From Candidatus Ideonella esbjergensis (lineage in GTDB: Bacteria; Pseudomonadota; Gammaproteobacteria; Burkholderiales; Burkholderiaceae_C), in the NCBI GenBank assembly GCA_016710065.1, contig JADJLP010000001.1, positions 1,595,001-1,659,000 of the forward strand: 64,000 nucleotides of DNA. Direction: 5' to 3'. A program made the translations under genes and the position numbers. Numbering within the stretch: position 1 is the first letter of the stretch; the number at the start of each line of letters is the position of its first letter. Positions 1 through 9,178 of this stretch are shown here, piece after piece. Below the pieces are notes generated by a model. That model saw only the letters and a program-made list of their open reading frames with translations, did no database searches and had not been told where the DNA came from.

Positions 1-23
1 ACGACATGTACTACTCGCTGTGA
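1..23 (+). CDS. glnA: Glutamine synthetase, last codons (partial)
   Basis: The third frame reads DMYYSL followed by TGA at 21-23. Type I glutamine synthetases of proteobacteria end in a similar -YYS(V/L) motif, and glnA is the usual gene just upstream of ntrBC. Only the last six codons are in the window, so the call rests on this short tail plus gene order. Confidence 0.6.
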
Positions 24-55
24 TGCCCACGCATCGCTGAGTGCATCAATGAGCG

Positions 56-90
56 AAAAAGGGGACGGCTTGCCGTCCCCTTTGTTTTTT
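56..90 (+). terminator. Rho-independent terminator after glnA
   Basis: The arms GGGGACGG (61-68) and CCGTCCCC (73-80) form a perfect 8-bp stem with a 4-nt loop. It is preceded by five A and followed by TTTGTTTTTT. The position 38 bp after the glnA stop fits a terminator that separates glnA from the downstream genes. Confidence 0.88.
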
Positions 91-186
91 GGCGCCGTCG
101 CGTCAGCACCGTGCGGCATTGACGCGTTGAGATGCTTTGGTTCCGCAGCCCTGTGGTGCCCAGGCCTTTCAGGTGACAATGAAACC

Positions 187-699
187 ATGACCATGTTCTC
201 GCTCCGATGCTTGGCTCCCTGGTTGGCGGTGGCTCTGGCCGTTGTCGCGCCGCAGGGGCAGGCCCAACCTGCAGGCTCGGTCTACTACATCTGCCCCGGC
301 AACGTGTTCACCAATACGCTTTCCGCAAAGGAGGCCGAAACACGTGGCTGCAAGGCGCGCGAGGCCCAGCAGCCCACCACGGTGGCGGCGCCCAAGGCCC
401 GCAACCCTGAGAAAGCCTCGGCGCCTGCGGCGCGCTCCAGCGAAGGGCGCGTGGAGGCGGGCGAGCAACGCTCGCGCGATTCGGATGCCCGCCGCATCCT
501 AGAGGCCGAGTTGCAGCGCGAAGAGGCGGCCCTGGAGGCCATGAAACGCGACTACAACGGTGGCGAGCCCGAGCGCCGTGGCGATGAGCGCAACGCCCAG
601 CGCTACCTGGACCGCATTGCCGAGATGAAGGCTGCCATCCTGCGCAAGGAAGCCGACATCGCGGCCATCAAGCGCGAACTGGGCAAGCTGCGTTCTTGA
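187..699 (+). CDS. Secreted protein with DUF4124-like N-terminus
   Basis: This protein of 170 residues begins with a clear signal peptide: a hydrophobic stretch LAVALAVVAP followed by AQA-type cleavage near residue 28. The mature N-terminus carries VYYICPGNVFTN and a second cysteine about 20 residues later, the layout of short DUF4124-like periplasmic domains. The rest is charged and probably coiled-coil (residues about 95-165, rich in E, R, A). The ATG at 187 was chosen over the upstream in-frame ATG at 49, because that one lies before the terminator and would bury the signal peptide. It sits between glnA and ntrB, a common place for a small uncharacterised protein in Comamonadaceae. Function unknown. 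Confidence 0.75.
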   Translation: MTMFSLRCLAPWLAVALAVVAPQGQAQPAGSVYYICPGNVFTNTLSAKEAETRGCKAREAQQPTTVAAPKARNPEKASAPAARSSEGRVEAGEQRSRDSDARRILEAELQREEAALEAMKRDYNGGEPERRGDERNAQRYLDRIAEMKAAILRKEADIAAIKRELGKLRS

Positions 700-731
700 G
701 CCTGAACTTGAGCGTGAAGCGCGCCCACCCC

Positions 732-1823
732 ATGCCCGCACGCGAACTGCCGCCTCCCGACCCCAGCGCCTGGGATGCTTTCGACCAACTGGCCACCATG
801 GTGGCCGTGGTCACGCCAGACGGGCAGTGCCTGTTTGTCAACGCTGTGCTGGAGTCGGTCATCGGCCTGTCGCGCCGCACCCTCAACACCCGCACGCTGT
901 TCGAGTGGTTCCGCGAGCCAGCGGCCTTGATGGACGCCATTGCCGCCGTGGCGGGCAACGAGTTCTCCACCCGCCGCTTCGAGGGCTCGTTGCGCCGCGC
1001 CGTGGTGGGCCATGCCGAGCCGTTGCCCGTGCACGTCATCGTCAGCCAGACCGAGCACACCCACACGCGCCTGCTGGTGGAGATGATCGAGATCGAGCAG
1101 CAGACCCGGCTGGACCGCGAAGAACGCGCCATGGGCCAGGCCGAGGTCACCAAGGAACTGATCCGCAACCTCGCGCACGAGATCAAGAACCCGCTGGGGG
1201 GCATCCGTGGCGCGGCGCAGTTGCTGGCCATGGACCTGGCCTCGCCCGAGCTCATTGAATACACCCAGGTCATCATCCACGAGGCGGATCGCCTGCAAAC
1301 CCTGGTGGATCGTTTGCTGGCGCCGCACCGCAAGCCACATGTGGTGGGTGACGTGAACATCCACGAGGTCTGCGAGCGCGTGCGATCCCTGGCTCTGGTG
1401 GAGCACTCACGCGGGCTCACAGTGGTGCGCGACTACGACGCCTCCATCCCCGAGTTTCGCGGCGACCGCGAGCAACTCATCCAGGCCTTGCTGAACATTG
1501 TGCACAACGCCTGCCAGGCCTTGAGCGAGCGCATCGAGCAAGGCGATGCCGAGATCATTCTTCGCACACGTGTGGGCCGACAGGTGACCATAGGCAAGCA
1601 GCGCTGGCGTCTGGCACTGGAATTGCATATCCAGGACAACGGACCGGGCGTCCCCGAGGCCCTGAGAGATCGCATCTTCTACCCATTGGTGTCAGGGCGG
1701 GAGGGTGGCTCAGGCCTAGGGCTCACACTGGCGCAAACTTTTGTGCAGCAACACCAGGGCACCATCGAATGTGACAGTGAGCCGGGGCGCACGGTCTTCA
1801 AGATCGTTGTTCCATTGCCTTGA
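732..1823 (+). CDS. ntrB: Nitrogen regulation sensor histidine kinase NtrB
   Basis: This cytoplasmic kinase of the nitrogen two-component system phosphorylates NtrC under nitrogen limitation and is controlled by PII. The 363-residue protein has a PAS-like region (about residues 14-120), an H-box ending in LAHEIKNPLGG with the phospho-accepting His at 149, an N-box LLNIVHNACQAL, a G1 box DNGPGVP and a G2 box GGSGLGLTLA. There is no membrane segment, as expected for NtrB. The ATG at 732 is preferred to an upstream TTG at 696, which overlaps the previous gene. The stop overlaps the region just before ntrC, so the two are co-transcribed. Confidence 0.95.
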   Translation: MPARELPPPDPSAWDAFDQLATMVAVVTPDGQCLFVNAVLESVIGLSRRTLNTRTLFEWFREPAALMDAIAAVAGNEFSTRRFEGSLRRAVVGHAEPLPVHVIVSQTEHTHTRLLVEMIEIEQQTRLDREERAMGQAEVTKELIRNLAHEIKNPLGGIRGAAQLLAMDLASPELIEYTQVIIHEADRLQTLVDRLLAPHRKPHVVGDVNIHEVCERVRSLALVEHSRGLTVVRDYDASIPEFRGDREQLIQALLNIVHNACQALSERIEQGDAEIILRTRVGRQVTIGKQRWRLALELHIQDNGPGVPEALRDRIFYPLVSGREGGSGLGLTLAQTFVQQHQGTIECDSEPGRTVFKIVVPLP

Positions 1824-1849
1824 CTGACAGCGCGCTCTGCGCCCTTCAC

Positions 1850-3340
1850 ATGAAACCCATCTGGATCGTTGACGACGACCAATCCATCCGCTTCGTGCTG
1901 GAAAAAGCCCTGACGCGGGAGCAGTTGCCGGTGCGCAGCTTTGCCAACCCGCGCGAGGTGCTGGCCGCACTTGAGGACGACGAACCCCAGGTGCTGGTGA
2001 GCGACATCCGCATGCCTGGCGGCTCGGGGCTCGATCTGCTGGCCAAGGTGAAGGAGCGCCTGCCAGGCTTGCCCGTCATCATCATGACGGCCTACTCCGA
2101 TCTGGACAGCGCGGTGTCTGCCTTTCAGGGTGGCGCCTTCGAGTACCTGCCCAAGCCATTTGATCTGCCCAAGGCGGTGGAGCTGATCCGCCGTGCCGTG
2201 GACGAGAGCCTGCGCGAAGAAGTGAACGACGAGCGCAATGCCCCCGCGCCCGAGATCCTGGGCCAGGCGCCGGCGATGCAGGACGTGTTCCGCGCAATCG
2301 GTCGGCTCTCGCAAAGCAATGTGACGGTGCTGATCACCGGTGAGTCGGGTTCGGGCAAGGAGTTGGTGGCGCATGCGCTGCACCGCCACAGCCCGCGAGG
2401 TGACACCGGCACCAAGGGCCCTTTCATCGCTATCAACACGGCAGCGATCCCCAAGGACCTGCTGGAATCCGAGTTGTTCGGCCACGAGCGCGGCGCTTTC
2501 ACCGGTGCTCAAACCATGCGCCGCGGCCGCTTCGAGCAGGCCGATGGCGGCACGCTGTTCCTGGACGAGATTGGCGACATGCCGTTTGATTTGCAGACCC
2601 GCTTGCTGCGGGTGCTGTCGGATGGCCAGTTCTACCGGGTGGGTGGCCACCAGCCGCTCAAGGCCAATGTGCGGGTGATTGCCGCCACGCACCAGAACCT
2701 CGAACAGCGCGTGCGGGATGGCGCCTTCCGCGAAGACCTGTTCCACCGTCTGAATGTCATTCGCCTGCGCCTGCCGCCGCTGCGCGAGCGCGCCGAAGAC
2801 ATCCCCGCGCTGGCCAGGTTCTTTCTGCAGAAAAGCGCCAAGGACCTGGATGTGGAGCCCAAGCGCATCACCGACGACGCGCTGGAAAAGCTCATGGTCT
2901 TTGAGTTTCCGGGCAATGTGCGGCAACTGGAGAACGTCTGCCACTGGCTGACGGTGATGGCGCCTTCTCAGCTCATCGAGGCCAAAGACTTGCCGCCCGA
3001 ATTGTTGGGCGGCTCGGTGCCTGCGGAGCCATCGGCCTTGCCGTCGCCGTCCGTGCACGCAGCCCCTCAAGCTGCGATGGCGGCCCCTGTTGCGCCCGCA
3101 GCACCCTTGGGCGACGACGCCTCCCAGGGCTGGTTGACGGGGCTGGAAGATGAAGCCAAGCGCCTGCTCGAGTCCGGCTCGCCCGAGGTTTGGGACGTGC
3201 TGACGCGTCAGTTCGAGGCCAAGCTGATACATGCAGCGCTCACGCTCACGCGCGGGCGTCGCATCGAGGCCGCGCAAAAGCTGGGCATAGGGCGCAACAC
3301 CATCACACGCAAGATTCAAGAGTTGGGTCTCGACGACTGA
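1850..3340 (+). CDS. ntrC: Nitrogen regulation response regulator NtrC
   Basis: This sigma-54 enhancer-binding activator of nitrogen assimilation genes has 496 residues. The receiver domain has IVDDD near the N-terminus and the phospho-acceptor Asp52 in VSDIRMPGG. The AAA+ domain has Walker A GESGSGKE (164-171), the sigma-54 contact loop GAFTGA (215-220) and Walker B TLFLDEIGD. A Fis-type HTH (AAQKLGIGRNTITRKIQELG) ends the protein. The linker before the HTH is Pro/Ala rich. The start at 1850 gives the classic MKPIWIVDDD; an upstream TTG at 1820 is less likely. It lies 26 bp after ntrB, in the same operon. Confidence 0.96.
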   Translation: MKPIWIVDDDQSIRFVLEKALTREQLPVRSFANPREVLAALEDDEPQVLVSDIRMPGGSGLDLLAKVKERLPGLPVIIMTAYSDLDSAVSAFQGGAFEYLPKPFDLPKAVELIRRAVDESLREEVNDERNAPAPEILGQAPAMQDVFRAIGRLSQSNVTVLITGESGSGKELVAHALHRHSPRGDTGTKGPFIAINTAAIPKDLLESELFGHERGAFTGAQTMRRGRFEQADGGTLFLDEIGDMPFDLQTRLLRVLSDGQFYRVGGHQPLKANVRVIAATHQNLEQRVRDGAFREDLFHRLNVIRLRLPPLRERAEDIPALARFFLQKSAKDLDVEPKRITDDALEKLMVFEFPGNVRQLENVCHWLTVMAPSQLIEAKDLPPELLGGSVPAEPSALPSPSVHAAPQAAMAAPVAPAAPLGDDASQGWLTGLEDEAKRLLESGSPEVWDVLTRQFEAKLIHAALTLTRGRRIEAAQKLGIGRNTITRKIQELGLDD

Positions 3341-3387
3341 AGCGCCCGTCATTGCCGCCCCAACCCCTTCGCGGGGATGACGATTCC

Positions 3388-4155
3388 TCAAGCAGCGATG
3401 TCGACCACCACTGGCGCGTGATCGCTGGGCCGCTCGTTCTTGCGCGGCAGCTTGTCGATCACGCAAGTCTGCACCTGCGAGCGCAAGGCCTCGCTTACCA
3501 GGATGTGGTCGATGCGCAACCCCTGGTTCTTGCGGAAAGCCAGGTTGCGGTATTCCCACCAACTCCAGCTCTTGAGCGGTTGCTCAAACAGTCGGAAGGC
3601 ATCCACCAGCCCCAGCCCTTGCAGCGCCTGAAAGTGCGCGCGTTCTTCCTTGGTGCAGTGGATCTGGTCCATCCAGCCTATGGGGTCATACACATCGCGG
3701 TCGTCGGGGGCGATGTTGAAGTCGCCCATCAACACCAACTGCGGGTGTTGCGCCAATTCGGTGGCCAGCCACATGCGCAACGCGGTGAGCCAGCGCATCT
3801 TGTAGACGAACTTGTCGCTGCCTGGCGCCTGCCCGTTCGGAAAGTAGCCGCCCACCACGCGCACGCCCCGCACCGTGCCGGCGATCACACGGGCCTGGTC
3901 GTCGTCGAAGCCGGGGATGTTGCGCAGCGCATCGCTGGCCGGTGTGCGCGAGAGCAGGGCCACGCCGTTGTAGGTCTTCTGGCCATGGAACACCACCTGG
4001 TAGCCGGCGGCTTCGATTTCGGCGGCGGGGAACTTGTCGTCGGTGAGCTTGGTTTCCTGCAGCACCAGCGCGTCCACCGGGTTCTCGGCCAGCCAGGCTA
4101 GCAGTTGCGGCAGGCGCACCGCCAGCGAGTTCACATTCCAGGTGGCGAGTTTCAA
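3388..4155 (-). CDS. xth: Exodeoxyribonuclease III
   Basis: This DNA-repair AP endonuclease and 3'-5' exonuclease has 255 residues, the usual size. Family motifs are present: ATWNVNS at the N-terminus, LQETKL with the metal-binding Glu, GYFPNG, the catalytic GDFNIAPDD, RIDHILVS and the C-terminal PSDHAPVVVD. The start is a TTG (4155-4153): the family N-terminus begins exactly there, and no in-frame ATG or GTG fits. It is convergent with ntrC and only 47 bp away. The downstream flank of the first integrase begins about 225 bp upstream of this gene. Confidence 0.94.
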   Translation of the reverse strand: MKLATWNVNSLAVRLPQLLAWLAENPVDALVLQETKLTDDKFPAAEIEAAGYQVVFHGQKTYNGVALLSRTPASDALRNIPGFDDDQARVIAGTVRGVRVVGGYFPNGQAPGSDKFVYKMRWLTALRMWLATELAQHPQLVLMGDFNIAPDDRDVYDPIGWMDQIHCTKEERAHFQALQGLGLVDAFRLFEQPLKSWSWWEYRNLAFRKNQGLRIDHILVSEALRSQVQTCVIDKLPRKNERPSDHAPVVVDIAA

Positions 4156-4379
4156 GGCATTCCTCGGTTGCTGTGGCCATTTTATTGGCTGGCAGCGCGT
4201 GTGGGTGTGGTGCTCATCGGTGCGATCAGGCTGCCGGTCGGCTCCTGCGCATGGCCCTGTGTTGGCTAACGCACAGACGGGCCTGCCGGTGGGCGTGCAC
4301 CCTGGATTCCGCCAGAGGATGTTCCTCCTGGTGTCAGGTTGGGGCGTGAATACGCTGCCTTCGTGAGCAAAGACTTGCA
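4156..4379. other. Intergenic region between xth and integrase A
   Basis: These 224 bp lie between the xth start and the stop of the first integrase. They should contain the xth promoter. I see no convincing coding frame; a long minus-strand extension of xth through here has no start signal and unlikely composition. If the integrase acts near its own gene, an attachment site should lie here, but I could not find a matching core at the right side of the island. Confidence 0.4.
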
Positions 4380-5663
4380 TCAAGCCGCCGCGCGCATCGG
4401 CGGCGGTTGCGCTTCTGGCAGGGCGCCTTCGTTGCTTGCTGCGGGCCGGCCAGCGTCGGTGTTCGACGTGAAGCGCGTGGCCAACAGGCGGTCGAAGGCC
4501 GAGCCATCGCGACGCGTCAGGTTGGGCACAAAGCGGCCATAGACGCGGAACAGCATCTCGGTGGACGCATGGCCAAGCTGGCGAGCGATCCATTCGGGGG
4601 TTTCTCCAGCGGCCAGCCACAGGGTGGCTGCGGTATGGCGGGTCTGGTAGGGTCGGCGCAGCGTCAGCGACAGATGCCGCAGCAGGGGGTACCAGATGCG
4701 CTTGGTGAAGTTATTGGTGTCCAGCGGCTCGCCGGCGCGGTTGCAGAACACGTAGTCCATCTTGCCCGTGGCCTTGTGCTGTTCCTGCAGGGCGTCGTAC
4801 ACCACCTGGCTCATCTGGATGTCGCGTTGCGAGCTGTCGGTCTTGGTGTACTCCTCTTCGCCACCCACGATGGTCTCTCGCACGAGGATGAGGCGGCGCT
4901 CAAAGTCGATGTACTTCCACTTGAGGCCATGGATCTCGCCGGAACGCATGCCGGTGAAGAACCGCACCGTCATGTAGTGCCGGTAGTCAATGCGAACCGA
5001 GTTGATGATCAGGTGGACCTGCTCCAGATTGAACGGGTCGACGTCGGACTTGGGGATCTTCAGCGGACGCAGCTTGCCCATGGCCAGCGTGAACTCGTAG
5101 CGGTCTGCTGCTTCCTGCAGGATCTGGCGCAGGATCAGCATGATGGTGTTGATGCGGGCAGGGGACAGCTTGGTGCCCGGCCGGCGCCCACGCACGGAGG
5201 ACAGGTGCGAGCGGAAGTCCAGGATCTGAGCGCGTGTCACAGAGCCGATGGCCAAGGTGCCGAAGCGTGGCAGCAGGTGCTGGTCGAGGATGCCTCGAAC
5301 CGTGGTGATGTAGGTCTTGCGCCAGCCCACTTTGAACTCGCCGAACCACAGTTCGGCGAAGGTGCTGAACTGCGGTGAGTACTTTTGTGCCACCGTTGCT
5401 TCTGGACTCGCCTTGGCAGGTGCTTCCACTTGCGGGGGTGTGGGCGCAGTGACCTGCAGCAAACCGGCTTGCTGGAGCACGGCCAGAACATTGCCGGTGC
5501 CACTCAGCGCGGCGTCGACCTGGTCGGCGATGCGTTGCAGCTTGGCACGATTGGCTGCGTTGTCTTCAAGCTTCGTGTAGACGCGTTGCCGTTGGCCGGC
5601 CTCGCGGTAGTCGATCAGCAGGCGGCCGCGGTGTTGTCGAATGGATGCCATACCAAACCTCAC
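4380..5663 (-). CDS. Tyrosine-type site-specific integrase A
   Basis: This 427-residue phage/island integrase has an N-terminal arm-binding region (residues about 5-60, MASIRQHRGRLLIDYRE), a SAM-like core-binding domain (about 100-215) and a catalytic domain. The catalytic residues are visible: Arg in TGMRSGEIHG, Arg and His in QTRHTAAT, His in RQLGHAS and the nucleophile Tyr in FRVYGRFV. The start is GTG (5663-5661), which overlaps the stop of the upstream small HTH gene as GTGA; an internal ATG lies at 5651. The C-terminal 320 residues are almost identical to the second integrase at 60047-61335. Reads towards xth, as expected for an integrase at an island edge. Confidence 0.9.
   Translation of the reverse strand: MRFGMASIRQHRGRLLIDYREAGQRQRVYTKLEDNAANRAKLQRIADQVDAALSGTGNVLAVLQQAGLLQVTAPTPPQVEAPAKASPEATVAQKYSPQFSTFAELWFGEFKVGWRKTYITTVRGILDQHLLPRFGTLAIGSVTRAQILDFRSHLSSVRGRRPGTKLSPARINTIMLILRQILQEAADRYEFTLAMGKLRPLKIPKSDVDPFNLEQVHLIINSVRIDYRHYMTVRFFTGMRSGEIHGLKWKYIDFERRLILVRETIVGGEEEYTKTDSSQRDIQMSQVVYDALQEQHKATGKMDYVFCNRAGEPLDTNNFTKRIWYPLLRHLSLTLRRPYQTRHTAATLWLAAGETPEWIARQLGHASTEMLFRVYGRFVPNLTRRDGSAFDRLLATRFTSNTDAGRPAASNEGALPEAQPPPMRAAA
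4383..5350 (-). repeat. Direct repeat, copy in integrase A
   Basis: These 968 bp match 60050-61017 with few changes and the same orientation. They cover the core-binding and catalytic parts. Recombination between the copies would delete or circularise the whole 55-kb interval. Confidence 0.9.
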
Positions 5664-5887
5664 TGAGCCATTGCAGTCAGAGCCGCAGACTGCGCGCCGC
5701 CTTCGAGCATCGTGCGCTCAACGGCTTCCCAGAGGTACAGGACTTTTCGGCGACCGAATGGGCGGACGTAGTGGATCCCCTCGAGTAGGACCGAGTCCTT
5801 GAGCATGTTGTTGATGACGTTGGGCTTGTACTTGATGCGTTCCGCAAGTTCGCGGGCCGTCAAATACGTGGCGTTGGGCTGCAGCAT
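5660..5887 (-). CDS. Small HTH protein, likely excisionase/directionality factor
   Basis: This 75-residue protein begins TYLTARELAERIKYKPNVIN, a short helix-turn-helix of the AlpA/excisionase type, followed by GIHYVRPFGRRKVLYLWEAVE, where the FGRRK and W residues match binding-wing positions in such proteins. It overlaps integrase A by 4 nt (GTGA), so translation is coupled. A paralogue with the same layout overlaps integrase B at 61332-61553. Role inferred: control of integrase direction or of expression. No experimental family name is assured. Confidence 0.75.
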   Translation of the reverse strand: MLQPNATYLTARELAERIKYKPNVINNMLKDSVLLEGIHYVRPFGRRKVLYLWEAVERTMLEGGAQSAALTAMAQ

Positions 5888-5888
5888 G

Positions 5889-5929
5889 GAAGTTCTCCTT
5901 CGTCCGGCGACGTGTTGGTCGAGAACTTC
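5889..5929. promoter_or_regulatory. Inverted repeat just upstream of the integrase A operon
   Basis: GAAGTTCTC (5889-5897) and GAGAACTTC (5921-5929) are a perfect 9-bp inverted repeat spaced by 23 bp, directly before the start codon of the small HTH gene. The position suggests an autoregulatory operator. The same repeat is not present at the second integrase module. Confidence 0.45.
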
Positions 5930-6566
5930 ACTTTGCTTGTTGGATCGTTCAACCTAAGCTGGATTTCGGTCGAGTCAGAAAAATTTGGCTGACGCTTTGC
6001 GGGCAGGACGTGCGGCCTTAGCAATTGAGGCGATTGCTGCAAGGCCAAAATCAATGGGTCGCCACTGCTGCGGGTTGGGTGGGGCCCCGACTGATGGCGA
6101 CCGATAGCGTTGATGAGTTGCCACAGGCTCGCGAATCGAGATCAAGACAGAGGCTGACCAACCACACCTGGTCAATGAGACAAGCTGAATTTTGCGGCAG
6201 GGGCTCCAGATTGCTGGCGTGTCGCAGGATGTGCTTTTCCGGTAGCAGTGCTGGCCGCAAGCAAAGCGATTTTCAGCAGCGCGGAAGTGGTGGTCCAAGA
6301 ATTCGGGAACCGCCCAAGGGAGGGTCTCGTTAGTCGTTGGTGCTGGTCACATGACTCGAGGCAGTGACTGCGACCATGGTTCGCCGTGTTGTTTGCCGCG
6401 CCAAGCGGAGGCCGACACAGACCGCACGGAGTCCCACTCCATTTTTGATTCCAAAACGGGCGCGAGAACAGTGCGATGCCGATGGTGTTCTGGCGGCTCG
6501 GCTCACAGCCTCGTGGTAGCCCATTGCTCGTTCGCGATCAACAGTGCGAAGGTCGAGAACCGGTCG

Positions 6567-6606
6567 TGGGCTACAAATGGGCTACATGTAGCCCATTTGT
6601 AGCCCA
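6567..6606. repeat. Perfect 40-bp palindrome made of nested GGGCTAC repeats
   Basis: Each arm consists of two direct copies of GGGCTAC 11 bp apart, with ATG between them, and the two arms are exact reverse complements around a central AT. A further TGTAGCCCA follows at once. A second palindrome with the same plan (GGGCAC repeated around ATG) lies at 12914-12951. This looks like a multi-site operator or recombination core. Confidence 0.85.
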
Positions 6607-6959
6607 TGTAGCCCAAAAAGTTAGGGGCCGCTCACTGCGACTTGAAGCATTGCTTTGCATCTGGGTTAAAGCAACGGATTGCGTTTCGATTCTCCTCAGC
6701 CCCCGCGGGCAGGCCCGTTTGGCGACGATATGACGCCTCTGTTGAATGATCAGATTGCATATTGTCGATCTTGAAGGCTGCGACTTGCACTTTGTCTGGC
6801 CAGCGTACTGCGATATCCCAATGTCCTCTGTGCAGCGCAGGACTAAACCGCTCGCGCGGTAGGCGCTCCGGAGACGTTGGTGGTCGTTCGTTGGGCCCGT
6901 GATTCTGCGATGTTGGCGATCGAGGCAATTCCGCCTCGGTCACCGACAGGAGCAGGATC

Positions 6960-7895
6960 ATGGACGTCTCCACCTCGACCCCATCTGCGGTCGTCTCCCC
7001 GTTGCGCCAACGCATGCTCGACGACATGCGCATGCGCCAGTTCGCCGAGCACACGCAGGAGGGCTACATCCGCGCCGTGCGCAAGCTCGCCACCTTCCTC
7101 GGCCGCTCACCGCACACCGCCACCGCTGAGGACCTGCGCGGCTTCCAGTTGCACCTGGTTGACACCGGCACCGGCCCGGTCACCATCAACGCCACCATCA
7201 CCGGGCTGAAGTTCTTCTTCGATATCACGCTGTGCAGGCCCGAGCTCATGCTCAAGATGACGCATGTGGCCGTGCCGCGCAAGCTGCCGGTGATCCTGAG
7301 CCCCGAAGAGGTCGGCCGCCTGATCGCCGCCGCGCCCAACCTCAAGCACCAGGCCGCCATGTCGGTGGCCTACGGCGCGGGCCTGCGCGTGAGCGAGGTG
7401 GTTTCGCTCAAGGTCGGCGACATCGACGGTGAGCGCATGACCCTGCGCGTCGAACAAGGCAAGGGCCGCAAGGACCGCTACGCCCTGCTCAGCCCCGTAC
7501 TGCTGGAGCGGCTGCGCGCCTGGTGGCGGCTGGGCCACGCCCAGGGCAAGATCCGCCACGGTGGTTGGTTGTTCCCGGGCCTGGACCCCACCGACCACGT
7601 GACCGCGCGCCAGCTCAACCGCGCCGTGCACCTGGCCGCGGCCACGGCCGGCATCGACAAGCGCATCACGCCGCACGGCCTGCGCCATGCCTTTGCCACC
7701 CATCTGCTGGAGCAGAAGGTCGATATCCGCGTCATCCAGGTGCTGCTCGGGCACAAGCGGCTGGACACCACAACCTTGTACGCCGCCGTGGCCACGGATC
7801 TGCTGCGCCGGGTGATCAGCCCGCTGGATCAGACCTCCGACAAGCCGGCGGCCGAACCTGCGCCTGAGCCCTCGCCCATGCCGGCAGCCCCGTAG
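6960..7895 (+). CDS. IS91-associated tyrosine recombinase
   Basis: This XerC/D-like recombinase has 311 residues. It has an N-terminal SAM-like core-binding domain (residues about 15-95) and catalytic motifs YGAGLRVSEVVSL (Arg), HGLRHAFATHLLE (His/Arg), LLGHKRLDTTTLY (His and Tyr). A Pro/Ala-rich tail ends the protein. It precedes the IS91 transposase by 12 bp. Such recombinase genes accompany many IS91 elements in proteobacteria; their role in transposition is not settled. Confidence 0.85.
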   Translation: MDVSTSTPSAVVSPLRQRMLDDMRMRQFAEHTQEGYIRAVRKLATFLGRSPHTATAEDLRGFQLHLVDTGTGPVTINATITGLKFFFDITLCRPELMLKMTHVAVPRKLPVILSPEEVGRLIAAAPNLKHQAAMSVAYGAGLRVSEVVSLKVGDIDGERMTLRVEQGKGRKDRYALLSPVLLERLRAWWRLGHAQGKIRHGGWLFPGLDPTDHVTARQLNRAVHLAAATAGIDKRITPHGLRHAFATHLLEQKVDIRVIQVLLGHKRLDTTTLYAAVATDLLRRVISPLDQTSDKPAAEPAPEPSPMPAAP

Positions 7896-7907
7896 CAGCC
7901 CGCCATC

Positions 7908-8109
7908 GTGCAGGCGCGACCCGCCCCGGAGGTCGCCGACATCTTCCGTGCTCACGGACCCGCCTGGCGTGAGGCCCAGCGCGGCCACCTGAGCCTGGCC
8001 CAACTCAAGGTGATGTCGGCCATCACCCAGTGCCGCACGGCGGCACTGGGGGGCCATGTGCTGCGCTGCGAGGGGTGCGGCCAAGACGAGGTCTCGTACA
8101 ACTCCTGCC
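7908..8109 (+). pseudogene. IS91 transposase, 5' fragment
   Basis: From a GTG at 7908 the frame gives the N-terminal zinc-binding part of an IS91 transposase: HGPAWREAQRGHLS, then CRTAALGGHVLRCEGCG and DEVSYNSC. After the codons for NSC the frame runs into the RIT inverted repeat. The continuation (RNRHCPKCQ) is found at 11507, so the two pieces were one gene. Confidence 0.85.
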
Positions 8110-8134
8110 TTATGGAGAGTGTCCCGATACGGGG
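8106..8134 (+). repeat. RIT left terminal inverted repeat
   Basis: The 29-bp repeat starts TGCCTTATGGAG and ends GATACGGGG. It is an exact reverse complement of 11455-11483. The first TGCC may be shared with the target. Confidence 0.9.
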
Positions 8135-8190
8135 AGTGAAGCAGTCGATGTCCCGTCAGTTCCCGGGCACCGCACCGATTCGCCGCCCCA

Positions 8191-9178
8191 TTAAGACTTC
8201 GTCCTGAGCATCGCAATGAGTCGGTCCGGCGGCCGGAACTTGCCCTTGCGCAGGTGGGGTGGAACGACGGCCTCGATGGCCTCGAGCTTTTGGCTGGGGT
8301 CGGCTCGAACGTAGATCTCGGTCGTGGCCAAGGTGCTGTGCCCCAGCCAGAGAGACCTTGCGAATGTCCTGCGTGGCCTGCAGCACGATCATTGCGCAGG
8401 TGTGCCTCAGGACATGTGGCGAGATCTGCTTGCCGCGCAGCGACGGGCAAGCCTGGCTCGCGGAATCGGCGTGGTGTTGCAGGACATACGCGACGCCCCA
8501 GCGACTGAGGGGCTCGCCACGCGCGTTGACGAACACCTCGGGCGTGGCAACCTCGCCGCGCACGGCCAACCAGGCCCGCAATGCAGAAGCAGTCGGCTTC
8601 CAAAGTGGTAAGGCTCGCTCTCGGCGGCCCTTGCCGAGCACGTGAATGCTCTTGCACTGCGCCGCGACATCGGACACGCACAACCCCGTCAGTTCGGACA
8701 CCCGCAGCCCCGCACAGACTGCCAGATGCAGCATGGCCCGATCCCGAATCCCGTCGCGCCTGGCCGGATCCGGCGCATCGAGCAGGGCTTGGGTCTCCGT
8801 CTTGTCCAGATAGCCGACCAGCCGGGTGTCAGTCTTCTTGTATGGGATCGCAAGGATGCGTCGGATCTGCTCAAGCGCGGCGGGTTCGCGGTGCTGCACA
8901 AACGTGAAGAAAGACCGGATCGCCGCCAAGCGGATATTGCGCGTTTGTGCCGAGTTCCGGCGTACGGTCTCGAGCTGCTCGAGGAAGGCACCGATCAAGG
9001 GCGCATCCAGCTGCTCCAGTAGCAGTGCCGACGGCACGGTCCTGAGCCTGCGGGCCGCGAACTCGAACAGCGCCTGGAAGCTGTAGGCGTAAGAGTCGCA
9101 GGTGTGCGCACTGGCGTCACGGTGGCGGGCCAGGTGCTCGCGCAGAAATGCCTCAACATGTGGTGCCAGGGAACTCAT
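8191..9178 (-). pseudogene. ritC: RitC tyrosine recombinase, frameshifted
   Basis: The ATG at 9178 overlaps the ritB stop (ATGA). The protein shows a SAM-like domain and the catalytic motifs AGLRVSELTGL and HVLRHTCAM. After DIRKVSL the frame is lost: the expected WLGHSTLATTEIYVRADP, which holds the catalytic His and Tyr, continues in another frame to a TAA at 8191. Two bases appear to be missing near 8350. Without them the enzyme lacks its nucleophile. Confidence 0.8.

Larger units (their letters stand above)
5888..6959. other. Non-coding stretch with repeated TAGCCCA motifs
   Basis: About 1.07 kb without a credible gene; short frames on both strands lack start signals and family features. 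It contains the operator-like repeat at 5889-5929, several copies of GTAGCCCA (near 6517, 6589, 6599 and 6608) and the 40-bp palindrome described separately. Its right end must contain the left end of the IS91-type element, whose exact border I could not define. Confidence 0.5.

Noticed and set aside
603..1406. Open frame antisense to ntrB
   Set aside because: Same cause as above; His- and Val-rich composition typical of shadow frames.
3361..3380. CCCC/GGGG stem between ntrC and xth as a terminator
   Set aside because: The stem has only four pairs and no T-run on either strand.
1679..3562. Long open frame (627 codons) on the strand opposite ntrC
   Set aside because: It lies fully antisense to a well-supported gene; the GC-rich third codon positions of ntrC keep the opposite frame open. 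No family motif.
7107..8681. 524-codon minus frame across the IS91 genes
   Set aside because: Antisense to the IS91 recombinase and out of frame with ritC; no recognisable domain.
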